Assembly (NCBI GenBank): GCA_019217005.1
Contig: JAHBNG010000043.1
Location: 1 to 64,000, forward strand
Length of the DNA: 64,000 bases
Direction of reading: 5' to 3'
Source of the DNA: Chloroflexi bacterium TSY
GTDB lineage: Bacteria > Chloroflexota > Anaerolineae > Caldilineales > Caldilineaceae
Notes under the pieces: generated by a model
Database searches by the model: none
The model's input: only the letters and a program-made list of their open reading frames with translations
Told to the model about the DNA's origin: nothing
Shown here: positions 26,727 through 36,769 of the stretch, piece after piece
How the letters are laid out: each line of letters opens with the position of its first letter
Numbering within the stretch: the first letter of the stretch is position 1
Made by a program: the position numbers and the translations under genes

Positions 26727-28049
26727 ATGAGAAACAATCTGAGTCGTCGTGGCTTTTTGCAAACGCTTGGTGTGGGAACGGTGGGGATGGCGCTGGCCGC
26801 TTGTACCCAGGTTGCCCAAGCACCCACTGGCGAACAAGCTCCGGCGGCGGCCAAGACGACGACCTATGTGTTTGACTATGATCCGACAGGCACAGATGCC
26901 TGGGTGGCCGCTGATGCGGAATTCATCGACTATTTCACAGAGAAGTATCCAGACATTGAGGTGATTCGCGATCAGTCACCGTGGACTGGCTTTACTGAGA
27001 AGCTGTTAACCTCGATTGCTGGTGGCTCCCACTATGATGTACTCTACGGCTATTGGGAATGGTTGCCGCTCTTCCGCGACAACAATGTCGTTGGTGCCTT
27101 GGATGATCTGATCGCCGCGGATGGTGAACTCTCGGCTGATGATTTCTATGACTACGCCACAGAAACGGTAGACGGAGAGATTTACGGTCTGGCCTGGTTC
27201 ATCAGTGGCTGGCTGCATTGGTATAACAAAAATGCAGTAGCGGAGGCTGGACACCCTGATTTGAAAGAACTGGAGTTAGAGGGTAAATGGGATTACGACG
27301 CCTGGTATAGCTTTGCCCAAGCCCTTACAGGCGAAAAAGATGGAGCTCCCCTTTATGGCTATGATATGAATAACATTCGTAGCGTCACAGTCTACATTAT
27401 GCTGGCCTGGGCATTTGGCACCGAGTACTGGAACGATGATTTTACAGAGAACATTATCAACTCAGAGGAAAACGTCAATCTCTGGAAGTGGGTCCAACAA
27501 TTCTACAGTGAAGGGTTGACGCCAACACCGGGTGCCGGTGCACAGGATCAGGCTCCGGGGTTTACCAATGGGCGCGCCATGGCCACCATGGCTGGACAAT
27601 GGTATACGCGCAACATTGTACAGGAAAATACGACCGAACTCTTTGACGTTGGCATGGTGCGCTTCCCCAAAGGACCCAGCGGTCAATATTCGGTGGCGGC
27701 GCTCAACTCCTTCTACTTTGCCCGCGAACCGCAAGAGCCCCAGGCTGCCTGGACCTGGTATAAAGAACGCTCCTTCTCCGAGGAAGCAACTAAGATTTAT
27801 GCCCAAATCGGCGGCGGGCGCTTCCCCTCTCGCAAAAGTGTATCCCCTCAGACAGTCTACGAGTGGGAGGATACCGAAGTCTATGAATCGGTGCGCCCCA
27901 TCCTACGTACCTACCGTACCAGCCCCAAGGAATCGGAGTGGACAGCGCTCTATCAAGCGGCTTATGACGAAATGATCCTGGCCACGCGCCCCATCGAAGA
28001 GATTCTTGGCCAGCTCGCCGAAGACGCCACTCTGCTCGTTCAGGGGTGA
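26727..28049 (+). CDS. Sugar ABC transporter substrate-binding lipoprotein
   Basis: 440 residues from ATG 26727 (AAAGGAG upstream). A twin-arginine motif SRRGFLQTLG is followed by a lipobox (MALAAC), so it is exported folded and lipid-anchored. The family-1 extracellular solute-binding fold follows (YFTEKYPDIEVIRDQSPWTGFTEKLLTSIAGG, FTNGRAMATMAGQW). It delivers a carbohydrate to the permeases at 28231 and 29139. No ATPase gene is adjacent, so a shared MsmK-type ATPase is probably used. Confidence 0.92.
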   Translation: MRNNLSRRGFLQTLGVGTVGMALAACTQVAQAPTGEQAPAAAKTTTYVFDYDPTGTDAWVAADAEFIDYFTEKYPDIEVIRDQSPWTGFTEKLLTSIAGGSHYDVLYGYWEWLPLFRDNNVVGALDDLIAADGELSADDFYDYATETVDGEIYGLAWFISGWLHWYNKNAVAEAGHPDLKELELEGKWDYDAWYSFAQALTGEKDGAPLYGYDMNNIRSVTVYIMLAWAFGTEYWNDDFTENIINSEENVNLWKWVQQFYSEGLTPTPGAGAQDQAPGFTNGRAMATMAGQWYTRNIVQENTTELFDVGMVRFPKGPSGQYSVAALNSFYFAREPQEPQAAWTWYKERSFSEEATKIYAQIGGGRFPSRKSVSPQTVYEWEDTEVYESVRPILRTYRTSPKESEWTALYQAAYDEMILATRPIEEILGQLAEDATLLVQG

Positions 28050-28120
28050 GCAATTGCGATTTATCCATCAGTTTCTTGTATATTGGGCAAGAAATCGCTG
28101 AGCGTGACAAGATGATTGAG

Positions 28121-28172
28121 ATGAATAAGATGACTGAGATGAACATCCTATCATCTCAGTCATCTTATTCAT
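28121..28172 (+). promoter_or_regulatory. 22-bp-arm hairpin between binding-protein and permease genes
   Basis: Perfect inverted repeat (arms 28121-28142 and 28151-28172, 8-nt loop) built of GATGA/TCATC units. Such intergenic hairpins commonly protect the upstream message and lower permease expression. A repeat insertion is the alternative. Confidence 0.5.
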
Positions 28173-28230
28173 CTTGCTCTTTTGGTTCTGGCTTGGTAGC
28201 GAAGCGGCCTTGTCCAGGTTAGGACGATAG

Positions 28231-29142
28231 ATGATTGCCACCGCAAAACCCAGACGTGGCGTATTGGCCCGACGAGAAGCTTGGGAAGGGCGACTTTATG
28301 TGCTGCCCTGGGTCTTGGGTTTCTTGATCTTCACCATCGGCCCCATGCTGGCCTCCGTCTACTTTTCCTTCACTGAGTATTCGGTGCTCTCGGGTGCTGA
28401 GTGGGTGGGAGTGGACAACTTTGCCAAAATTCTGGGCAACGATCGACTTTTTCGCCTAAGTCTCTACAATACGATCTACTTTGTGGCGCTGTCGGTGCCG
28501 CTCAATCTTCTGATCTCCTTTCTGGTAGCGCTCTTGTTGACCATCAACGTACGCGGCATCAATTTCTACCGCACGCTCTACTATCTGCCCGTTATCACGC
28601 CAGCGGTGGCCAGTTCGCTCACCTGGAGTCTGCTCTTTTCGGGTGAATTTGGACTGGTCAACGCCGTGTTGCGCTCGCTGGGCTTGCCTGTCTTCAACTG
28701 GCTCTTTGACCCCCAGATTACCAAGCTGATCTTTGTGATCATGGGGCTGTGGGGGATTGGTGGCAGCGTCATCATCTTTCTGGCGGGATTGCAAAATGTC
28801 CCGCGCACGCTCTACGAAGCGGCAAGCATTGATGGGGCCAATCTCTGGCATCGTTTTCGTCACATTACGATCCCCATGATGACGCCCCTCATCTTCTTTA
28901 ACCTGGTATTGGGCATCATCGGGACCTTTCAGGTCTTTACTGGTGCCTACATCATCACGGCGGGCGGCCCGGCCAACTCGACTCTTTTTTATGTGCTCTA
29001 TCTCTACAACAACGCGTTCAAGTTTTTCAAGATGGGCTATGCATCGGCACTGGCCTGGCTGCTCTTCATCTTGATTCTGGCCTTTACCTTGCTTCAATTG
29101 CGCATGGCGCGGCTGTGGGTCTTTTACGAGGCGGAACGATGA
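28231..29142 (+). CDS. Sugar ABC transporter permease (MalF/UgpA-like)
   Basis: 303 residues, six predicted membrane helices. The binding-protein-dependent transport EAA loop reads YEAASIDGANLWHRFRHITIPMMTP. The N-terminus RREAWEGRLYVLPWVLGFLIFTIGPMLASVYFSF is typical. Its stop overlaps the next permease start (ATGA at 29139-29142). Confidence 0.93.
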   Translation: MIATAKPRRGVLARREAWEGRLYVLPWVLGFLIFTIGPMLASVYFSFTEYSVLSGAEWVGVDNFAKILGNDRLFRLSLYNTIYFVALSVPLNLLISFLVALLLTINVRGINFYRTLYYLPVITPAVASSLTWSLLFSGEFGLVNAVLRSLGLPVFNWLFDPQITKLIFVIMGLWGIGGSVIIFLAGLQNVPRTLYEAASIDGANLWHRFRHITIPMMTPLIFFNLVLGIIGTFQVFTGAYIITAGGPANSTLFYVLYLYNNAFKFFKMGYASALAWLLFILILAFTLLQLRMARLWVFYEAER

Positions 29143-30047
29143 GCGAACAACCTTTGGCGCGATCGTTACCCCAGTCCGGCAATAGACCTGCGACAGACCT
29201 ACCGCGCACCCTGACAATGGGTCAATGGCTGCCCAACCTTTTGCTCTACGTCCTCTTAACGGCGATTGCCTTGATTTTTCTCCTGCCCAGCTTCTGGATG
29301 CTCAGCACTTCGCTCAAGCCACCAGAAGAAGTCTTTGCCTATCCGCCCCGCTTTATTCCCCAAGCAGTGACCTGGAGCAATTACCCGGAAGCGATTCAGA
29401 AATTTCCCTTCTTTCTCTATCTGCGCAACTCGGTGATTGTGACAGTGCTATCGACTTTCGGCACAGTGCTCTCATCTAGCTTGGTGGCCTTTGGCTTTGC
29501 CCGGCGGCGCTTTCCTGAACGAGAGTTTCTGTTTGGCGTGCTGCTCTCAACCATGATGCTTCCCAGCATTGTGACACTGATTCCGACCTTTGTTCTGTTC
29601 ACCAAACTGGGTTGGGTCAATACTTTCTTGCCGTTGACCATCCCTGCTTTCTTCGGTGGTGGTGCCTTCAACATCTTCTTGCTGCGCCAATTCTACCGCA
29701 CCCTGCCCTATGACTACGATGAAGCGGCCTACATCGATGGTGCGTCCAGCCTGCGCGTCTGGTGGGAGATCATTGTCCCTTTCTCCAAAGCACCGCTGGC
29801 TGTCATCACCGTCTTCACCATCCTGGCTGCGTGGAATGACTTTATGGGACCCCTCATCTATATGAACAAACCCCACATGCGCACCTTGGCCTTGGGGCTA
29901 CAATTCTTCCGCGACCAGTTTGTCACCCAGTGGGGCTATCTGATGGCTGCATCAACCTTGACCCTGATTCCGGTTTTGATTCTCTTCTTTGCGGCGCAAC
30001 GCTATTTTATGGAGGGGATTTTGTTGACGGGGCTTTCTGGGCGGTGA
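29139..30047 (+). CDS. Sugar ABC transporter permease (MalG/UgpE-like)
   Basis: 302 residues from ATG 29139, translationally coupled to the previous permease by ATGA overlap. Six helices; the EAA motif is YDEAAYIDGASSLRVWWEIIVPFSKAPL. N-terminal LTAIALIFLLPSFWMLSTSLKPPEEVFAYPP is family-typical. It forms the heterodimeric channel with the 28231 product. Confidence 0.93.
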   Translation: MSEQPLARSLPQSGNRPATDLPRTLTMGQWLPNLLLYVLLTAIALIFLLPSFWMLSTSLKPPEEVFAYPPRFIPQAVTWSNYPEAIQKFPFFLYLRNSVIVTVLSTFGTVLSSSLVAFGFARRRFPEREFLFGVLLSTMMLPSIVTLIPTFVLFTKLGWVNTFLPLTIPAFFGGGAFNIFLLRQFYRTLPYDYDEAAYIDGASSLRVWWEIIVPFSKAPLAVITVFTILAAWNDFMGPLIYMNKPHMRTLALGLQFFRDQFVTQWGYLMAASTLTLIPVLILFFAAQRYFMEGILLTGLSGR

Positions 30048-30156
30048 GGTGGTTGCTCCATAATGATCCGCGAAATCACACGGAGACACGCGAAGTTTTG
30101 TTGTTCTTCGTAAAACTTCATGCCTCTTCTTACAGACAAGACAAATAGAAATCGTA

Positions 30157-30395
30157 CTTTGCAGAGAAGGCGTTCTCTATTACACGCAGTAGACATAATC
30201 CTGCACTTCTCAGTCAAAACAGACTCGAGCGTGCCAAATGGTCCGAGATTCTCTACTGCGTCTTTTTTCGCCATTTGAACGCTCTACCTCTGAGAAATCC
30301 TACTGCGTGTAATCTCTAACGCCGCCCGTTCACATTAGAGAATGCTGCGCCATATATGGCGCGCCATGCATGGCGACTCCACGTTTGTACGGGTT
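30157..30395. repeat. 266-bp family MITE, copy with decayed outer ends
   Basis: Inner repeats ATTACACGCAGTAG (30179-30192) and CTACTGCGTGTAAT (30300-30313), flanked by GGCGTTCTCT and CTCTAACGCC as in the 13179 copy. The outer CAGTAGATCC ends are not recognisable, so the limits are approximate. The remainder of 30048-30580 shows no gene. Confidence 0.7.
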
Positions 30396-30580
30396 TATTT
30401 GGTTTGTCTATTAGATCCTTATTTTTCGGCCTGTTGCAAACACCTTTGCACTCCTTATTGCAAACCCTCCTGCACATTCCACCCTGCTATCCTTGAGTCC
30501 AGCAAGTCACAAACATAATCTTGCAAACGTCTCAAAATTTTACGTTACGACAGATTCTTAAAAAATGGAGCAAAAACATC

Positions 30581-31258
30581 ATGTTTACTTTGCATAGTAA
30601 TCACAATCAGAGTAAAACTCGTAACAGCGTTCGTTTCTACACGCTCAGCTTCCTGTTGTTAGCCGCAGTCGTTCTCTCGGCCTGTACGATCAATCTGGTG
30701 GAACCGGTTGCTTCTGGACCAGCCGTCATCAGCAAGGCCAACATTCACGTCTTTGGCGACAATACCAACGACATTGCTGGTGCCTCATCTGTGCTAGCAC
30801 GCACGGCAGATGGTGTTACCGTTAGCATCGACACCGTCGATCTGACGCCAGGAGAGGCTTATAGTATCTGGTGGATTGTCTTTAACAATCCGGCCGCTTG
30901 TGAAGGCGCAACCTGTAAAGGGTCCGAGTTGAGCAATCCAGAGACAGTTGGTATGGTTGGGTACGCCACCGGCGGCATCGCCGATGAGAATGGGGTTGCC
31001 CACTTTGGTGCCCACTTGGCTGTTGGCGATAACTCAATTGCATTGGACAACGCTTCTGGCTTTCCCTACGAGTTGATGGATCCCGCCCCTGGTCTTATCG
31101 ATCCGATGTCAGCAGAAATCCATACTGTGATTCGCACACACGGTGCGGCGCTGCCGGATCCAACGCTGCAAATCACTACCTTTAATGGCGATTGTAACCC
31201 TGAGTGTAAGAACATGCAGGCGGCCCTTCATCTGCCTAGGTTGGTGGCCGCACGCTAA
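30581..31258 (+). CDS. Uncharacterised lipoprotein
   Basis: 225 residues from ATG 30581 (GGAG upstream). The signal peptide ends in a lipobox, VVLSAC. The mature part is beta-rich, with paired cysteines (PAACEGATC; GDCNPEC) and no catalytic signature that I recognise. A soluble domain with VTVSIDTVDLTPGEAYSIWWIVFNNP resembles superoxide-dismutase-like or CHRD-like extracellular sandwiches, but this is not firm. A stem-loop terminator follows at 31294-31330. Confidence 0.6.
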   Translation: MFTLHSNHNQSKTRNSVRFYTLSFLLLAAVVLSACTINLVEPVASGPAVISKANIHVFGDNTNDIAGASSVLARTADGVTVSIDTVDLTPGEAYSIWWIVFNNPAACEGATCKGSELSNPETVGMVGYATGGIADENGVAHFGAHLAVGDNSIALDNASGFPYELMDPAPGLIDPMSAEIHTVIRTHGAALPDPTLQITTFNGDCNPECKNMQAALHLPRLVAAR

Positions 31259-31293
31259 CTTGTTAGGAACATGACTTTTCCAGAATTTTATGC

Positions 31294-31330
31294 TTTTCGT
31301 GGGGAGACGATAAATCGTCCCCCACGAAAA
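31294..31330 (+). terminator. Stem-loop terminator after the lipoprotein gene
   Basis: TTTTCGTGGGG...GACGAT pairs with ATCGTC...CCCCACGAAAA over 16-17 bp with a 2-nt loop. It lies 36 bp after the stop; A/T tracts on both sides would allow bidirectional use. Confidence 0.6.
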
Positions 31331-31443
31331 CTCTGTCAACGACAGGTGGTGGTATTCTAAGTTGTGTAGATTTATTTTCCATCTGAGAAACAAAGTAGCT
31401 GTTACACAATTTGTGGTATACCGCCTTACAAGGACATATCAAT

Positions 31444-32256
31444 ATGAACGAAGCACAACAAAAAGCCAGAGCTACCTACAACGCAGCTGCTGATACCTTT
31501 GATCATCCAGCCAATGCGTACTGGGAACGTTATGGAACAAAAACAGTTGAGCGGCTGGATCTGTCCCCGGGGGCACACGTCTTGGATGTGGCTTGCGGAA
31601 CAGGCGCTTCTGCACTGCCTGCTGCGGCGATTGTAGGACCGTCCGGTCACGTCATTGGTGTCGACCTATCTGAAAAGATGCTTGTTCACGGCCGCAAGAA
31701 AGCTGTGATGCGCGGTCTGCGCAATGTCGACTTTCACCACAGTGATATGGCAGAGCTGGATGATGCCAAAGCCACATTCGACGCTGTGGTCTGCGTCTTC
31801 GGTATCTTTTTTGTGCCAGATATGGAAGCGCAAATTCGCAAATTGTGGCGCATGCTCAAACCTGGCGGGAAACTGGCAATTACGACCTGGGGACCAGATC
31901 TTTTTGAACCCATGTCCAGCCATTTTAAGGCCGCAATTGCAAGAGAACGACCAGACCTAATCCCGACCTATCGCCCTTGGCAGCGATTGACTGTACCATC
32001 TGGTGTCGAAGCGCTTCTTCTCGACGGCGGTGCTGAGAATGTTGCAACCGCAAGCGAAGAGGGTGAGCAAGAGTTATACGATCTGGAAGCGTGGTGGAAT
32101 ATTGTTTTGGGGTCGGGTTTGCGAGCGACAGTAGAGGCGATGAAGCCACAATTGGCCGCTCAAGTCCGCCACCAAAATCAGGCAACCATTATTGAAGAAG
32201 GGATTGGCGCTGTGACGACAAATGTCATTTATGGCGTGGCCCAGAAAGCAGTTTGA
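31444..32256 (+). CDS. Class I SAM-dependent methyltransferase (UbiE-like)
   Basis: 270 residues from ATG 31444 (AAGGACA upstream). SAM motif I VLDVACGTGASALPAA, acidic motif VIGVDLSEKML and motif III-like RMLKPGGKLAITTWG match ubiquinone/menaquinone-type methyltransferases. The substrate is not identifiable; it stands alone between a terminator and a MITE. Confidence 0.88.
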   Translation: MNEAQQKARATYNAAADTFDHPANAYWERYGTKTVERLDLSPGAHVLDVACGTGASALPAAAIVGPSGHVIGVDLSEKMLVHGRKKAVMRGLRNVDFHHSDMAELDDAKATFDAVVCVFGIFFVPDMEAQIRKLWRMLKPGGKLAITTWGPDLFEPMSSHFKAAIARERPDLIPTYRPWQRLTVPSGVEALLLDGGAENVATASEEGEQELYDLEAWWNIVLGSGLRATVEAMKPQLAAQVRHQNQATIIEEGIGAVTTNVIYGVAQKAV

Positions 32257-32290
32257 AAAATGAACGGGTTAAACAACATGTATCTATAAT

Positions 32291-32376
32291 CAGTAGACCG
32301 TAATCGTGTCATTCTCGAGCGAAGCGAAGGCTTGCCCTGAGCGAAGCCGAAGGGATCTAACGATTGCGATCTACTG
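32291..32376. repeat. 86-bp MITE with CAGTAGA ends and ATAAT duplications
   Basis: CAGTAGACCGTAATCG and CGATTGCGATCTACTG are near-inverse termini. ATAAT is duplicated at 32286-32290 and 32377-32381. Same end sequence and 5-bp duplication as the 215- and 266-bp families, with an unrelated interior (CATTCTCGAGCGAAGCGAAG). Confidence 0.8.
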
Positions 32377-32473
32377 ATAATTTGATGCGGCAACACCTTC
32401 CCTTGTACGACCTTGTGCTACAATATGCTAGATTCACGCAATTAGCGATTGTCAGCCAATGCAAGGAAGTTCC

Positions 32474-35400
32474 ATGCCGCAATTGTCTAAAGCTGTCTAC
32501 ACTCTACGTCTCCTTGGTTCTTTCGAGTTGCGCGTCAACGGCGAGATGATCTCTCTGCGCCGCAAAACGCGTGGGCTGCTCGCGTACCTGGCTGTCACGG
32601 AAACGCCGCCGAACCGGTCAATCCTCTGCGATTTCCTCTTTGCTGAATCCAATAATCCACTGGGCGCATTGCGTTGGCAACTGAGCCAGATCCGCAGCAA
32701 TCTTGGAACCGATGCACTTGCTCAGGGCAGCGATCTCGTTCAGTTGAATCGGGACACATTCTGGATCGACGTCACCGAGTATGAGCAAAAGCTAACGCAA
32801 AGTTTGACGTCCAACGATCTGGCTGAATTGCAGTCAGCTGTTGACATACCGCGCGGCGAATTTTTAGAACAGTTGGACATGCCCGATTCGCCTCAATTTG
32901 AATTGTGGCTGTTGAGCAAACGCGCTGAGTTTCATCAACGTCAAGGGCAGGCGCTGATGAGGTTGGTGCAGGGACTAATCAATCACAGTCGGTATGTAGA
33001 AGCACTGAGCTATGCGCAACAACTGCTACTGCTAGAACCGCTGCAAGAGGAAGCGCATCACCATCTCATCTGGTTCTATGCACAGACCGGGCAACGCAAA
33101 GCAGCCATACAACAGTTTGAAAAATGTCGCGATATCTGGCATGCTGAATTTGGCGAAGAGCCATCTGCCACCCTGCGCACGTTAGTAGCCGAGATTGCCA
33201 GTCGTCCGGTGATGGTTGAAGAGATCGCGATTGCTTCAGAAATAGAGTTTAGCGGACGATCAGAACAGGTTGGTTCAAGTGCAACGGCGCTCATGACCAC
33301 CATTGCTCCGCCTCTTGTTCCATCCAGCCCATATGTGCAGAAGCCCCAGCCCTCTGTGACATTTGTCCACAATCTCCCGACAGATCCGTTACCCTTTGTC
33401 GGGCGTAAACAGGAGATGGCCGAACTTCATCGGCTGCTCGTCAAAGAGACGAACTGTCGCCTGCTGACGATCGTTGGTCCGGGCGGTATGGGCAAGACAC
33501 GGCTCGCTATTGAAACTGCACGCGCATTTCTGCCGACGAGCGAGCCAGCGCTCATCTCAACCCCAAGCGCGGATACACCAGATCGGCTCTCGCGCAATGA
33601 TGAGCTTTCCTTTGCCGATGGCATCTTTTTTGTGCCGCTCAATCCCGTAGGAACAACAGAGGAAATTACTGCCGCGATTACGGGTGCTGTCACAGCGGCG
33701 ACTGGTGACTCATTTTACGCCGAGACCCCACTCGATGCGCAACTTCTGAATTATCTGCGCGAAAAAAACCTCCTTCTCATACTCGATAACTTTGAGCATC
33801 TGCTCGACGGCGCGCCCTTTGTCTCCAAGATCCTCGCCACAGCACCAGATGTTGCAGTGCTCGTGACCTCGCGCAGTGCATTGAATCTGCGTGAGGAATG
33901 GTTCTATCCGCTGGAGGGGCTGGCCTATCCAACCGAAGATGGCATAACCTACGGAGAAAGAACAGCCTCACCTAACAGTGAACGCTTGCTGGAAGAGATG
34001 ACACGCTACGACGCCGTCCGTCTCTTTGTGCAGAGTGCCAGCCGTGCAAATGTTGGCTTTGCACCGGCAGCGGAGATTGAACACATACTGCGCATCTGCC
34101 AATTGGTGGAAGGAATGCCCCTTGCGCTGGAGTTGGCAGCCGTCTGGTTGCGGACATTGCCAGCCTCAAAAATAGCCGAGGAGATTGCCCGCGGACTGAA
34201 TTTACTTACCACACGCCAGCAGAACATGCCCCAGCGCCATCGCAGTATGCGCCTTCTGCTGGAAGAGTCGTGGCAGGTGCTATCAGCAGAAGAACAGATG
34301 GCGCTGAGTCGTCTCTCGATCTTTCGCGGCGGTTTTTGCGCCGATGCAGCCGAGACAGTCGCGGAGATATCGTTTGGCACCATCGCGACGTTGGCAGATA
34401 GCTTTCTCATACGCTTCAGCCAGAGCAACGTCCACGCACAGAATTGCCCTCCTGAGAGACGCTACCGTATCCACGAACTGCTGCGCCAGTTTGCCTATGA
34501 ACAGTTGCAAAAAGAGCCTCAATTACTCGATCGAACCTGCACGTTGCACAGTCATTACTATCTTGACCAAATTGGGGGCTATACCAACAAACTGAGCGGG
34601 AAGGAGCAAGCGGCAGCACTGATGGCCATTGATGACGAAATCGGCAACGTCTATGTGGCCTGGCAGTGGGCCGTTGTGCAAGGCGATTTTGACCGATTGG
34701 GAGCCGCCACCGAAAGTTTTTATCAATATCAACAGCTGCGTGGACGCTATCGTCAGGGGCAGGCCACGTTTGAGCAGGCGCTGGCCGCGCTGTCCAGTCA
34801 AGAGCAAGCACATGCAACTGAATCAGTGGGACCATCGGAATCGACAGAATCATCGCCTACAGCGCCTGCTCAGGTGGCCGTCCTACGTTGTCTGTGGCTG
34901 GCACGCCTTGGTGCGTTCTGCAACTTCACCAATGAGCACGATCAGTCCATTGTCCATCTAGAAGAGAGCCTTGCCTTGGCCCGGCAGCTAAACCGCCCAA
35001 TAGATATCGCCTTTGCCCTCATGTTCCTGGGTTGGACCAAGGGCTGGCAGGGGGAAGAGAGCGAAGGGATCAGGCTCTTGCAACAGGCGCTGGAGATCAG
35101 CCGCGGGCTTGATGACAAGGTAGCGATTGCAGAGACGCTCTGGCAGCTTGGAAATCTCTATGCCCATACGGACCGTTATACAGAAGCCAAAGCGGTGGCG
35201 TTGGAAGGGTTAACCATCGGTCAACAGTTAGAACAGTTTGGTATCATCATTCGAGCATCCGATACACTGGGCTTGCTCTGCTTTCGCCTGGGTGAGAGTG
35301 AAGAAGCCGAACAGTATTACCGCCAAGCCCTTTCATTAGCGGAAGAGATTGGACACTGGGATGGGATCATGCGGGCTGCCGGTGGGTTAGGCTTGGTGGG

Positions 35401-36016
35401 TCTGGGCGGTGATGAACAAAAGGCACGCGCCATGCTTCCTTATGTCGAGCAGAGCCTGGCCATCAGCCGCCGCATGGGACATCAGTTAGAGATTAGCGCA
35501 CGGCTCAATATTCTGGGGCAGCTTCATGAAAAGTTGGGCAACTATGCCGACGCAATCGCCTATTGTGGCGCAGGCGTACAGGCTGCGCAGGCTGCAGATA
35601 ATCCCTTTTTCACCTGCTTCAATCTCAACGTGATGGCCACTGTCGCACGTAAGCTATCTGATTTTGCGGATGCCAAACAATACATGGTGCAATCCATTCA
35701 AACCGCAATTGAAGCGGATGTTCCAAAGCTGATGCGCACAGGTCTATCGCAAGCCAGCGACTTGTTGCTGGCAGAAGCCGAGTTCGCAACAGATGAACAG
35801 GAACAGATGGAAATGCGCATCTTTGTTCTTGCTCTGCTTACTTGTCATGTACAGTCACGCACACCCGACATCGCAGCGAGTTCCCACGTGCAGGAGCAGA
35901 TCACGCTGCTCGAAACACTCTTGCCAGCCTCAGTTGCCAACGATGCGACCGCTCGTGGACGCGGCTGGACAGTCCACGATGCAGCCCATAAACTCCTCAA
36001 TCAGTTCGCGCCTTAA
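32474..36016 (+). CDS. SARP-type regulator: BTAD, NB-ARC ATPase and TPR repeats
   Basis: 1180 residues from ATG 32474 (AAGGAAG upstream; an ATG at 32459 is the alternative). Order: winged-helix-like N-terminus (LRLLGSFELRVNGEMISLRRKTRGLLAYLAV), bacterial transcriptional activation domain (~95-245), ATPase with P-loop VGPGGMGKTRLA (~335), LLLILDNFEHLL and VLVTSRSALNL, then about eight TPRs (~800-1120). It is an AfsR/MalT-like signal-integrating regulator. Its stop TAA (36014-36016) lies in the CTTAA flank of a 79-bp MITE. Confidence 0.9.
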   Translation: MPQLSKAVYTLRLLGSFELRVNGEMISLRRKTRGLLAYLAVTETPPNRSILCDFLFAESNNPLGALRWQLSQIRSNLGTDALAQGSDLVQLNRDTFWIDVTEYEQKLTQSLTSNDLAELQSAVDIPRGEFLEQLDMPDSPQFELWLLSKRAEFHQRQGQALMRLVQGLINHSRYVEALSYAQQLLLLEPLQEEAHHHLIWFYAQTGQRKAAIQQFEKCRDIWHAEFGEEPSATLRTLVAEIASRPVMVEEIAIASEIEFSGRSEQVGSSATALMTTIAPPLVPSSPYVQKPQPSVTFVHNLPTDPLPFVGRKQEMAELHRLLVKETNCRLLTIVGPGGMGKTRLAIETARAFLPTSEPALISTPSADTPDRLSRNDELSFADGIFFVPLNPVGTTEEITAAITGAVTAATGDSFYAETPLDAQLLNYLREKNLLLILDNFEHLLDGAPFVSKILATAPDVAVLVTSRSALNLREEWFYPLEGLAYPTEDGITYGERTASPNSERLLEEMTRYDAVRLFVQSASRANVGFAPAAEIEHILRICQLVEGMPLALELAAVWLRTLPASKIAEEIARGLNLLTTRQQNMPQRHRSMRLLLEESWQVLSAEEQMALSRLSIFRGGFCADAAETVAEISFGTIATLADSFLIRFSQSNVHAQNCPPERRYRIHELLRQFAYEQLQKEPQLLDRTCTLHSHYYLDQIGGYTNKLSGKEQAAALMAIDDEIGNVYVAWQWAVVQGDFDRLGAATESFYQYQQLRGRYRQGQATFEQALAALSSQEQAHATESVGPSESTESSPTAPAQVAVLRCLWLARLGAFCNFTNEHDQSIVHLEESLALARQLNRPIDIAFALMFLGWTKGWQGEESEGIRLLQQALEISRGLDDKVAIAETLWQLGNLYAHTDRYTEAKAVALEGLTIGQQLEQFGIIIRASDTLGLLCFRLGESEEAEQYYRQALSLAEEIGHWDGIMRAAGGLGLVGLGGDEQKARAMLPYVEQSLAISRRMGHQLEISARLNILGQLHEKLGNYADAIAYCGAGVQAAQAADNPFFTCFNLNVMATVARKLSDFADAKQYMVQSIQTAIEADVPKLMRTGLSQASDLLLAEAEFATDEQEQMEMRIFVLALLTCHVQSRTPDIAASSHVQEQITLLETLLPASVANDATARGRGWTVHDAAHKLLNQFAP

Positions 36017-36095
36017 AACCTATCCGAAAAGTGGTTGTGAGTCCAACCAGTTACTCGAGTGAGAATAGATCGTCACAGAACTTTTCGGATAAGCA
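36017..36095. repeat. 79-bp palindromic element, copy 3
   Basis: AACCTATCCGAAAAG to CTTTTCGGATAAGCA, flanked by CTTAA (36012-36016) and CTTAG (36096-36100). Open across its length in the regulator's strand (KPIRKVVVSP...SDKHL). Confidence 0.85.
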
Positions 36096-36185
36096 CTTAG
36101 TGCTGGGAACTCAGCATACCTCACCCCTCTAACCATTCTATAGATGTTCAGATAATGTTTTTCCACGCGAAACAGTAGCTTGTCA

Positions 36186-36235
36186 GCATTTCAGCCGGTC
36201 AGCCAGAGAGCTGAGTCGCTGACTGGCTGAAATGC
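36186..36235. repeat. Hairpin GCATTTCAGCC/GGCTGAAATGC
   Basis: Arms begin at 36186 and end at 36235 and extend inward through GTCAGC/GCTGAC with one bulged base. Non-coding region between the regulator and the giant WD40 gene; possibly another small mobile palindrome. Confidence 0.45.
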
Positions 36236-36613
36236 CATCAACGACAGGAAAATCTTTTTCTGAAAGGCTAGAGAATCCTCATACCCCCTCCATGCTGTGT
36301 AAACATCAAGTGCATAGATAAATGCAGATGATGATTGTCTTCATGAATCTGGTAGTCGTTTATCAAAATACGTTTGCTTGCTTTGCTTCATACGGCCGTT
36401 CCAGAAAATAAACGACCCATGAGGCATACGTATTGCGTGATGCGTATTCCGTGATACCCTTCGAGAATCTGATTGGATTGCAAGAGTCCATCTCGCTCGT
36501 TGGGGATTTATTTTTTGGATTCGCCTACACAGTTGCAAACGCCTCCGCACATCTTCCCACACACTCCGTCCTGCTATCCTAAAGTGAAGTCAGTTTGAAA
36601 ACGCTCGTTCTGA

Positions 36614-36679
36614 ATCTTCCCGGAAGGGGTCAGATATTGTAGGGTAAACGGGTCGATTTGTGACCCCTTCCGGGAAGAT
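36614..36679. repeat. 19-bp-arm perfect inverted repeat
   Basis: ATCTTCCCGGAAGGGGTCA (36614-36632) and its exact inverse (36661-36679) enclose 28 nt. It lies 90 bp upstream of the giant gene, so it is either a MITE or a structure in the leader. No gene is supported in 36101-36769. Confidence 0.5.
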
Positions 36680-36769
36680 GGGTCAGCGAAACTATCGTTC
36701 TCCATCGGATTTCACTGTAGAGTTTGGTGCATAATTGAATGGCACTGAAGATAAGGGACAAAAAGTACA

